From Amyelois transitella (Eukaryota; Arthropoda; Insecta; Lepidoptera; Pyralidae): a stretch of DNA of 64,000 bases. Each line of letters opens with the position of its first letter. Within the stretch, counting starts at the first letter, position 1. The notes beneath the pieces were generated by a model. The model saw only the letters and a list, made by a program, of their open reading frames with translations, did no database searches and was not told the origin of the DNA. A program made the translations under genes and the position numbers. The DNA is taken from assembly GCF_032362555.1 (NCBI RefSeq), contig NC_083534.1:3519001-3583000 (forward strand). Direction: 5' to 3'. Below, one piece after another: positions 21,701 to 29,598 of the stretch.

Positions 21701-24700
21701 AACTAAAACTCTCTTATAATTATAAACAATTCCACTAACAAAAAAGTGAAGTCACTTTTATAACCTAATATTATAAGTAGGTGTCATCGTGTATCATTAT
21801 AATTACAGCATAACAAACATACATACTGACATACAAGACATGTATAATTAACATTAATTATCGTAAGTTCACTTAAGGGAATAAAGCTAGTAAGGATTTA
21901 CCATATAAATAGTAATTTCGTCACTCATGCAACAAGCAATGTGGCGCAGTGGAAGCGTGCTGGGCCATAACCCAGAGGTCCGTAGATCAAAACTACGCTC
22001 TGCTAATTTTTTTTTTAATTTTGTGTTTTTAATTTTATTATGCAAAGTACTTATTATCATACCTCGTTAATGAACTGTTGTTCAATCTTGCCTCAATTTT
22101 GTGTGCGATCCTCTTGTTGTCAGGTTGGCTGGAAGAGATCCCGCTTAGGGATAAGCCCGCCTTTGTACCGTACTACTGTTTTATATTTGTTTTATATTAT
22201 TTTTTTAATGAACAATAAAGTATTTATATACTTTTTACAAGATTCAATTCAGTTATTCCTTACCGTAAAGAATGCAGAAGACAATATTTGTAGTTGAATA
22301 TTTCACGCTGTTAGTATAATAAATTTAGGAAGATGCCTATGAAGATGTGTAATTATAATGACACACGATGTTAATATAAGGTCAAAAAGAGACTTCACTT
22401 TTTTGTATATGTAATTGTTTCTTTTAATAAGAGAATTTTAGTTTTATGGGCGCAGGTATAAAACAAAAAATAAAAAAAAAGAAATATATTATATTAGCAG
22501 AGCGTAGTTTCGATCTACGGACCTCTGGGTTATGGGCCCAGCACGCTTCCACTGCGCCACTCTGCTTGTTGCATGAGTGACGAAATTGAATTATTTAAAT
22601 TGAAACCTCTGACAGCATTGTCAGCATCCGAAACTACTGAGCGTGGTATGTTGAAATTTGGCATTTAGATTCTCTGGAGAGTGTATGAGAACATTATTTT
22701 TCGATTATCGCATACTTTATCGAATTGGCCGTGGGATTCCTGGCAGCAATAGAAAAAAGAATTGGACCATTATATCTCTTTCCTATTGATGAATTATTAT
22801 TTTAGGCGAAGGGCTAACAACCTGTCACTACATGATTTTCAATTTCATCATTAACCCGTGCAATTATAGTGACGTCAATAAGTGATACCTTGTATCCAAT
22901 TTTGAAAATAAATCTATTCTATTCTGTACAGCTGAACGTGACTTTTTGAGTTTGTTGGCTCTTACCCCGTTAGTGATAAAGAATCGCTTTAAAGTACTCT
23001 TTCTTTTCCCCAGGGAAGACCTGTTCATTACTTCCAAGCTATGGAGTACCTTCCACCGTCGTGACTTGGTGCCTGAAGCATGTAACGCGTCCCTCAAGGC
23101 AATGGGGCTGAAATATTTCGACTTATATCTGATACATAACCCCATGTCGTTTAAGGTAAAGGAATTGCTTCTGTGTGTAGAAAGTATAGTTACAAAGTTA
23201 GTTATTGCTACAGAAGATAGAAGGATAAAAGAAGAGAGAAATAATCAGTTTAAAATTACTATATTATTCAACATAAAATAAAATTATTTGACAATCCTAC
23301 TACTATTATAAAGGCGAAAGTTTGTATGGATGTATGGATGTTTGTTACTCTTTCACGCAAAAACTACTGAACCGATTACCATGAAATTTGGTATGTAGGT
23401 AGCTGAAGACCCAGAATAACACATAGGCTACTTTTTATCCCAGAGTTCCCGCGGGATTGATAGGGTTTCCATGCGGACGAAGTCGCGGGCGGCCTCTAGT
23501 AAATATAAAATGTAAATTATATATCTGACATTTTTCTCACTAAACAAAACCACGTGTGTGGCGACATCTCTACGCCAAAAGTCACAACAGCCAATCAGGC
23601 GACGCTATCAGCCAATAACAGCGAAGAGTCTAAATCGCGCAAGCAAAGATTTCACGGATTGGAGCATATATACAACGTCCGACACAAATTAATATAGATT
23701 TATGATTATTTAATTTTTATCTTTTTTAGATAAGGTTTAATTGTTATTAGTTCAAGTTAATTTTTATTAGTTTGAAATTTATGTTCATTATTGTAAATTA
23801 TTACAAATTTATATATATTTTTTTTTTTGCAACAGGAAGGCTCGGATCCTGTTCCGAAAATCGCTAACGTCGTACAATACTCCACCTCTGACTTTATGGA
23901 CGCCTGGTACGGTATGGAGACTCTTGTCACAAACGGCTCAGTCAAGAGTATAGGAGTGAGCAATTTCAATACTAATCAGGTCCAGAGAATCCTGGATAAG
24001 GCTAAGATCAAGCCGGTTATCAACCAGGTACAAACATACTTACATTCATATAATCACGTCTTTATCTCTTACGGGGTAGACATAGGCAGTATCTCGAGAA
24101 TACTTAAAGGTCACGTTCAGCTTCATGGCTTGGTAATGGAATTGAGATTCAAATAGTGACAGGTTGCTAGAGCATAACCTAAAAGTAGAAGTTTATTAGC
24201 TTTCCCTAAGTCGCGTTTACGACATCCATGGGAAAGAAGAGTGGTCATTCGCAACGACGAATCATTATCGTCTTAATAAAAATAATATTTATTTAATTAA
24301 CTAGTATTTTAATCAAGTACCTATTTATTTTGTTTTTCTAGATTTTTTTTAAGACTAGGCCACACGTAGTTTCTTTTGTGAGTGTGTATTTATATCAGGA
24401 CAAACTTGTCTAACCTAGGCTAGGGTGTGGCGATAACATGTGTACAAAAATACTTGTGTTACAAGATACTAACTCAACGATACTATATTTTACAAGATAT
24501 ACTTATATAGATAAACATCCAAAACCCAGGCCAATCAGAGACAGTTCGTTTCTTATCATGCCTGTCCGGGATTCGAACTCGGCACCTCCCGTGTCACAGA
24601 CAAGCGTACTACTAGGTCGTCAAATATAATAGACAGATAAAACAAATGCGAAAGTTTGTGAGTATGTCAGTATCAATGTTTGTTACTCTTTCACGCAAAA

Positions 24701-27470
24701 ACGACTGAACCGATTACTATAAAATTTGGTATGTAGGTAGCTGAAGACCCAGAATAACTAATAGGCTACTCTTTATCCCGGAGTTCCCGCTGTATTGATA
24801 GGGTTTCCTCGTTATCCTACTACTATTATAAAGGCGAAAGTTTGTATGGATGTTTGTTACTCTTTCACGCAAAAACGACTGAACCGATTACTATGAAATT
24901 TGGTGTGTAGTAGCTGAAGACCCAGAATAACATATAGGCTACTTTTTATCCCGGAATTCCCGCGGTATTGACAGGGTTTCCATGCGGACGAAGTCGCGGG
25001 CGGCCTCTAGTTTTTCATATATTTTTTTAGGTGGAATGCCACCCATACTTGAGTCAAGACGAACTCGCCAAGTTTTGCTCATCCAGGGACGTGAAGCTCT
25101 CTTGTTTCGGGGTTTTGGGGTCAAAAGGTACCCCCAAAGAGTACACCAGCGGTGTTCCAGCAGTCATCGACGACCCCATGGTAAAAGTCATGGCGGCAGG
25201 CCTTAAAGTTTCTCCTGCTCAGCTGCTGATAAGGTAAATACATACATACATATATATAGTCACGTCTATATCCCTTACGGGGTAGATGGAGCCTGTTGTC
25301 TATTAAACTTACTTTTTTAAAATACAAAACGTCAAACGTAATGATGTTGTCAATGTAGTTTTCGTAAAGATTGAATTAGTCACAATACAGTTTTTGCACC
25401 TTTCCAAAATTTGTTTGACTCAATATTCCTAACAATTACCCAAGAAACCTCATCATCTTTCCAGAGCCAATAGTCCTGAAAAGACTGAATGGCCACGTTC
25501 AGCTACTCGGCTTAATGATGGTATTGAGATCCAAATAGTGACAGGTTGCTAGCCCATCGCCTAAAAAAAAGAATCGCAATTTTATAAGCCCCTTAGTAGC
25601 CTTTTACGACATCCATGGTAGCCTTTTACGACATCCATCGGAAAGAGATGGAGTGGTCCTATTATTTTTTGTATTGGTGCCGGGAACCACACGGCACGGA
25701 TAAGGTTAATCTCCTTTCAATTTCTGCATTCCTGGTTATTCTTAAAAATTTCCATACTAACTTTTGGCCGTCGACTCCGTCTGCCATTGAACGAATTCTG
25801 TAAATAGTACATACACACATATATATAATCACGTCTATAACCCTTGCGGGGTAGACAGAGCCAACAGTCTTGAAGAGACTGTGAGGCCACGTTCAGCTGC
25901 TTGGCCTAATGATAAAATTGAGATTCGAATAGTGACAGGTTTATACCAATACTAGCTGTGCCTGCGACTTCGTTCGCGTGGAATAGTTATTTCTGGCATC
26001 ATTGAAGCCCTCAAGGATGAATAATTTTCCCCGTTTTTTTTTTCACATTTTCCATTATTTCTTCGCTCCTAATAGTTGCAGCGTGATGTTATAAAGCCTT
26101 CTTCGACAAATGGTCTATTCAACGCAAAAAGAATTTTTCAATTCGAACCAGTTACTGAGATTAGCGCGTTAAAACAAACAAACTCTTCAGCTTTATAATA
26201 TTAGTACATACATACATATCGTCACGCCTATATCCCTTGCGGGGTAGACAGAGCCAACAGTCTTTTCAAGACTGAATGGCCACGTTCAGCTATTTGGCTT
26301 AACGATAGAATTGAGATTCAACTAGTGACAGGTTGCTAGCCCATCGCCTAAAAAAAAGGATCGCAATTTTATAAGATTATCCCTTAGTCGCCTTTTACGA
26401 CATCGATGGGAAATAGATGGAGTGGTTCTATTCTTTTTTGTAATGGTGCCGGGAACCACACGGCACCAAAATTATTACTATAGTATAGATAATAAAAATA
26501 TTAGTACGTATAGATAATAAACTTATGACTGTTTAATTGTTATATTTATTTTTATGTGCAATAAAGAGTTTACAAACAAACATTTATAAGATGTATTTGT
26601 TTATAAGATGCTTTTGTTACATATTCTTTGTTTCAATAAATTTATTATTATTATTATGTTGGTACATGTAAAATGTGCACGGGCCCATAGGGACCCGGTC
26701 ATTTGGGAGGCGTTCATGGGGCCGAAGCCAACATGGAGAGGCCCTTTGGTACCTTTTGTTCTAGAGTGAGATGGCTTTATTAAACAAACAAGCAAACTTG
26801 TACTTCCAGGTACCAAATAGACAGTGGTCACGCGGTCGTGGTGAAGGCATCAACAGCTTCTCATCTTTGGGAGAATTTGCAGGCGCTTTTGGTAACACTC
26901 ACCTCTGTTGAGGTCAACGGCCTTAACGCATTGAATAGAAACAGGAGGATTTTCACATTTAAGGGGTGAATATTATATATACATACAATCACGTTTGAAC
27001 CCCTCACGGGGTAGACAGAGCCAATAGTCTCGAAAAGACTGTAAGGCCGTTCGTTTTCTTCGGTATCACACCGGCATGGAAGCCTATAAACAAGATGAAT
27101 GTGTGAATACCCTTAGTCGCCTTTTACTACACTGACCTGTGACCACGATTTATTTAAATCCTACTAATATTATAAATGCGAAAGTTTGTATGTCAGTATG
27201 GATGTTTGTTACTCTTTCACGCAAAAACTAGATAACGATGAAATTTGGTATGTAGGTAGCTGAAGACCAAGAATAACATATAGGCTACTTTTTATCCTGG
27301 AGTTTCCATGTGACTGATTCGAAGATCTCTTACTTACCTCTTAATAGATTCTCTTACTAGAGGCCGCCCGCGACTTCGAGACACAAAATAACATAATTTA
27401 TTCTTTATTTTTCAGAATGGGCGACACCCACCGCAATTACCCCTTTAAACCCACCCCTCTACTCCTTTAA
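18719..27470 (+). CDS. Secreted aldo-keto reductase (eight exons)
   Basis: Exons: 18719-18760, 19279-19491, 20268-20410, 23014-23155, 23836-24027, 25031-25233, 26810-26965 and 27416-27470. All borders are GT/AG with consistent phases; ~381 residues. AKRs reduce carbonyls with NAD(P)H through a TIM barrel. Exon 1 is a 14-residue hydrophobic leader ([14 protein letters not shown]), followed by a Thr/Pro-rich linker, then the barrel from about residue 72. The catalytic tetrad is intact: D107 and Y112 ([10 protein letters not shown]), K141 (ITSKLW) and H174 (LIHNP). S-I-G-V-S-N-F and V-E-C-H-P-Y-L are present, and the end N-Y-P-F is typical. The usual A-Y-S-P-L-G-S reads CFGVLGS and I-P-K-S reads VVKAS, so the cofactor site departs from the norm. 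Lepidopteran 3-dehydroecdysone 3-beta-reductases are AKRs and can be haemolymph proteins, making this the likeliest role. The substrate is inference. Retroelements and Helitrons fill the introns; intron 3 holds tRNA genes. Confidence 0.85.
18906..19020 (-). repeat. SINE-R and Hel-1 fragments in AKR intron 1
   Basis: A short SINE-R 3' end (18906-18943) is joined to a Hel-1 5' end (AGCGCGTTCAAACAAACAAA... CTTTATAAT), both antisense. Confidence 0.65.
19279..19281 (+). promoter_or_regulatory. Tandem NAGNAG splice acceptor of AKR exon 2
   Basis: CCACAGCAG|AAATCC offers two in-phase acceptors three bases apart. Either choice keeps the frame and adds or drops one Gln just after the signal peptide. 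Confidence 0.55.
19548..19799 (+). repeat. SINE-R, near full length, AKR intron 2
   Basis: Sense copy from GCCGTGTGGTTCCCGGCGCC to GTGACTATATGTATGTATG, beginning about 57 bases after the exon 2 donor. Confidence 0.85.
19987..20229 (+). mobile_element. Hel-1 Helitron in AKR intron 2
   Basis: A|TCTATACTAATATT ... CGCGGACGGAGTCGCGGGCA-TGGCTAG|T. It ends 38 bases upstream of exon 3, so the branch point region lies at or inside the transposon end. Confidence 0.85.
20417..20710 (-). repeat. Pentanucleotide array fused to an RTE-3' fragment
   Basis: An irregular (TAACG/TAACA)n array (20417-20557) begins about 8 bases into AKR intron 3 and leads into an antisense RTE-3' fragment (CGCCTCTTTCCCGGAGGGGT onward). 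It ends with a short inverted repeat, CCCTTTACCAGTACGGTAAAGGG. The array probably grew from the LINE's microsatellite tail. Confidence 0.75.
20826..20897 (+). tRNA. tRNA-iMet (CAU), copy 1, one T-stem mismatch
   Basis: 72 bases folding as an initiator tRNA: acceptor AGCAGAG/CTCTGCT, anticodon CAU at 20858-20860 in a GGGCCCATAACCC stem-loop with the initiator-type run of G:C pairs. The T arm reads CGCAG/CTACG, giving one C-A mismatch against the intact copies. A T-run terminator follows within about 15 bases. It may be marginally functional. Confidence 0.75.
21210..21281 (+). pseudogene. tRNA-iMet pseudogene, copy 2
   Basis: Acceptor, D arm and anticodon arm are kept, with one D-arm-side change GCATGC. 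The T loop/B box is mutated (CTTAGGAGGAAACTATG instead of CGTAGATCGAAACTACG), which should weaken TFIIIC binding. Confidence 0.75.
21583..21654 (+). tRNA. tRNA-iMet (CAU), copy 3, intact
   Basis: All stems pair: acceptor AGCAGAG/CTCTGCT, anticodon stem CTGGG/CCCAG with CAU, and T stem CGTAG/CTACG around ATCGAAA. TATAAAT lies at 21552-21558 and a T-rich stretch follows. This sequence is the same as the inverted copy 5. Confidence 0.92.
21935..22005 (+). pseudogene. tRNA-iMet pseudogene, copy 4
   Basis: One C is deleted from the anticodon arm (GGGCC-ATAACCC), the acceptor arm reads AGCAATG against CTCTGCT, and the B box has a change (ATCAAAA). Total 71 bases. Confidence 0.78.
22080..22200 (+). 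repeat. Interspersed repeat fragment (GGTTGGCTGGAAGAGATC type)
   Basis: A block resembling pieces at 14795-14835 and 19862-19920 (TGACTGGAAGAAATCCCAAT). It replaces the normal trailer after tRNA copy 4. Probably a LINE tail. Confidence 0.45.
22495..22566 (-). tRNA. tRNA-iMet (CAU), copy 5, intact, inverted
   Basis: The reverse complement is identical to copy 3. The upstream TATAAAT is replaced by unrelated sequence (conservation stops after GTCACTCATGCAACA), while the downstream T-run is retained. Confidence 0.92.
23295..23499 (+). mobile_element. Hel-2 Helitron in AKR intron 4
   Basis: Complete copy, A|TCCTACTACTATTATAAAGG ... hairpin, CTCTAG|T. Confidence 0.85.
23570..23690 (+). promoter_or_regulatory. 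Promoter-like patch in AKR intron 4
   Basis: A short GC-richer patch holds two CCAAT boxes (AGCCAATCAGG, AGCCAATAACA) and a CATATATACAACG some 60 bases on. It could be an internal promoter or just a relic; there is no other support. Confidence 0.2.
24032..24250 (-). repeat. SINE-R abutting the AKR exon 5 donor
   Basis: Antisense copy whose ACAT-type tail starts 7 bases into the intron (GTACAA|ACATACTTACATTC). Confidence 0.8.
24446..24627 (-). repeat. SINE-T, antisense
   Basis: The tRNA-like head, reading GGGATTCGAACTCGGCACCT on the plus strand, and the conserved body are present. The last part of the head is decayed. Confidence 0.8.
24650..25010 (+). mobile_element. Two tandem Hel-2 Helitrons
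   Basis: A 3'-truncated copy (24650-24810) is followed by a complete copy (24816-25010, ending CTCTAG|T). The second ends only 20 bases before AKR exon 6, leaving TTTTTCATATATTTTTTTAG as the whole non-transposon part of the acceptor. Confidence 0.82.
25239..25300 (-). repeat. SINE-R 3' fragment abutting the AKR exon 6 donor
   Basis: The (ATAC)n tail starts 5 bases into the intron (GTAA|ATACATACATAC). Confidence 0.78.
25463..25697 (-). repeat. SINE-R, tail-less
   Basis: Antisense copy extending to the 5' GTGCCG end, with a short internal tandem duplication of AGCCTTTTACGACATCCAT. Confidence 0.8.
25808..26466 (-). repeat. Composite SINE-R / Hel-1 / SINE-R block
   Basis: A truncated SINE-R (25808-25943), a Hel-1 (25952-26205, CTAG end at left) and a full SINE-R (26207-26466) lie head to tail, all antisense, in AKR intron 6. 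Confidence 0.8.
26978..27130 (-). repeat. SINE-R near the AKR exon 7 donor
   Basis: Antisense copy whose AT/ACAT tail begins about 10-16 bases after the donor. Confidence 0.75.
27161..27378 (+). mobile_element. Hel-2 Helitron, broken, AKR intron 7
   Basis: The 5' and middle parts are present (27161-27320). The 3' end is replaced by unrelated sequence and an inverted 3'-end fragment CTAGAGGCCGCCCGCGACTTCG at 27357-27378. Confidence 0.72.
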
Positions 27471-28762
27471 TTCGGGGGGATTTTTTTGTGACATTTTTCT
27501 TTTATAATTAAGATTATTTTCATGATTTTTTTATCGTCTCATTGACATCAATTAATTCCTTAATGCATTAACACTATGCTTGTGTTTTGAATTTTTAGTT
27601 TTAATAATTAATGTGAGGATGATTTCTTTAATACTTATTACTCAAACAAATCGTGTTTCTCGATCGAAATTCTTATAACGAGTTTTGAAACAAAAGATTC
27701 ATATGAATTATCTAAAGGCCTCAAGTAATAAATTGTTTTTTTAAGACGTTTACGCTCAACAATTTGCAAACACACACACATCTTACAACACACTATCTAC
27801 TCGTAAGTACTTACAAAGTTAAGTTGATCTAAGATTCTTTGTCAGGCGTTTCAGTGTCTAAAATTAAGTGTTTAATCCTAAAAAGCTGTAAACCTATTGA
27901 TGTTAGGAATTAGCAATTTGCAAATTTATTTTCAATGCATCTTTATGATCTATACTCAATTTTATTATTAAATCACCACTTATAACATTTAGGGTAAGTT
28001 CATATCGAAGACATTTACAAAATGCTTTTAAATACACTTGCAAAATAAGTTTATATTAATTTTGGACGATGTTATTGATTGTAACCTTAAGTGTCGTGAT
28101 GAAACCTGCACATTCAGGCAACTGGATGTATAACCATGATCGATCCAATACGGGTCAGGTTCCCCTGCAAAGGTTGCGGAGATCAGACGGGAGTCGCTTC
28201 GTGTAAAAACCTGACTCGCCCAATCCAGGATCCACGGTCAAAGGCATACCCCGGGCTCCTCTCCGGAGTGGTGAGGATGCAACCGGGACTAAAGACAGGA
28301 GAAAGAAAAAGTGTATACCTTAAGTAAATAAATAAATAAAATGCGAGGCGACATTTTAATAAAGCTACCTAATGCAATTTGTATAATTCTAATGATAACA
28401 AGTAATTTTTATTAATTATTACTCGCTGTAAAATGTCGCGTCCTCTCTTGTCTCGGTATGAACTAGCCCTTATAACACAAAGTCGCATTGGACATAATTT
28501 TTGCTATAACTCAATTATGATAAAGTTCTTTATTTTAATGTTACTAGCTTACACCCAACGCTCCACCCGTAAATGAAAAATTGTCCTCCTAAATCTTGTA
28601 TTAAGATTTTTTTTTGTAAAAGGATATATAAGTATGATACTTTCGTATGTCCTTTAATATCTTTACAATTGTGAATTAGTAATAAGCGATTTACTTAATG
28701 TAAGTTTTTTTAAGAAATGAATATTGTCATTCGCTTTTGAATTGTAATTTTGAATGAATAAA
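27471..28762 (+). other. Probable AKR 3' UTR region with candidate poly(A) signals
   Basis: No coding capacity. AATAAA occurs at 27727-27732 and 28757-28762. The interspersed repeat at 28100-28330 would lie inside a UTR that used the distal signal. Confidence 0.4.
28100..28330 (+). repeat. Interspersed repeat (GATCCAATACGGGTCAGG type)
   Basis: Second copy of the family at 11178 and 29105. One frame reads a conserved Cys-containing peptide, perhaps a residue of a transposon ORF. Confidence 0.55.
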
Positions 28763-28873
28763 TGACTTGCTTTAAATTTTTTTATTTCAACCAAATATTA
28801 GGTGTTTTTTTTATTTAAATTTCTATGAGTTAGCAATCTAACTAAAGCACGTGAATTAATGAGTAAATTGATA

Positions 28874-29070
28874 AATACATACATACATCGTCTATATCCC
28901 TTGCGGGGCAGACAGAGTCTTGAACAGACTGAATGGCCACGTTTACCTGTTTAATGATAGAATTGAGATTCAAATAGTGACAGGTTACTAGCACATCGCC
29001 TAAAAGAAGAATTCCAAGTATATGTATATACCTATCTCTTAGTCTCCTTTTACGACACATGATTTATGTT
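28874..29070 (-). repeat. SINE-R, 5'-truncated
   Basis: Antisense copy with TACATACATACAT tail at the left and a short deletion after GGGGCAGACAGAG. Confidence 0.78.
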
Positions 29071-29104
29071 GACACATGACGAAGTTATGTACTTTCGTTT
29101 GAAT

Positions 29105-29460
29105 ACTAACCGATACTCTTACGGTGAGGGGAAACACTTGCACATTCAGGCAACTGGATGTGTAACTATGGATCCATACATACATACATAAAATCACCCC
29201 TCTTTCCCAGAGGGGTAGGCAGAGACTACCTCTTTCCACTTGCCACGATCCCTGCATACTTCCTTTGCTTCATTCACATTCATAACTCTCTTCATGCAAG
29301 CTCGGCGGTTTCGGGTACTTTTGAACTATGGATCCAATACGGGTTATTTTCCCCTGCAAAGGTTGCGGAGGTCAGACGGGAGTCGCTTCGTGTAAAAATC
29401 AGACTCACCCAATCCAGGATCCATGGTCAAAGGCATCAGGCTCCTTTCCAGTGAAGTCAT
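29105..29460 (+). repeat. Interspersed repeat split by an RTE-3' insertion
   Basis: A copy of the 28100 family interrupted at ACTATGGATCC by the LINE fragment 29177-29323. Confidence 0.7.
29177..29323 (-). mobile_element. RTE-3' insertion with 13-bp target-site duplication
   Basis: Antisense LINE end with (ACAT)n tail. AACTATGGATCCA is present on both sides (29164-29176 and 29324-29336), showing target-primed insertion of a 147-bp truncated copy. Confidence 0.88.
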
Positions 29461-29537
29461 TAAGAAACCGCGACCAACAACTAGATAAAAAAGAATTTAT
29501 AACTAAAACAACAAAAACAACCATTTCATATCAAATT

Positions 29538-29543
29538 TTTATT
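29538..29543 (-). terminator. Poly(A) signal of the CENP-P-like gene
   Basis: AATAAA on the minus strand, about 56 bases after the stop codon in the last exon. Confidence 0.6.
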
Positions 29544-29598
29544 TAAATTTCATACATTATCACTGATTTAATAAAACAAAAATTACATTAAAATGACA

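Larger units (their letters stand above)
20760..22620. repeat. Tandem and inverted duplication of an iMet tRNA unit
   Basis: Four direct units spaced 384, 373 and 352 bp plus one inverted unit. The conserved upstream part is CCATATAAATAGTAATTTCG and CACTCATGCAACA, and the downstream part is a T-run and a conserved AT-rich trailer. The whole cluster lies in intron 3 of the AKR gene. The TATA-like element in units 2-4 lies about 26-31 bases upstream of the tRNA, where insect tRNA genes often carry an upstream TATA-like signal. Confidence 0.8.

Noticed and set aside
21210..22005. Copies 2 and 4 as functional initiator tRNAs
   Set aside because: The B-box substitution in copy 2 and the anticodon-arm deletion plus acceptor mismatch in copy 4 should prevent function.
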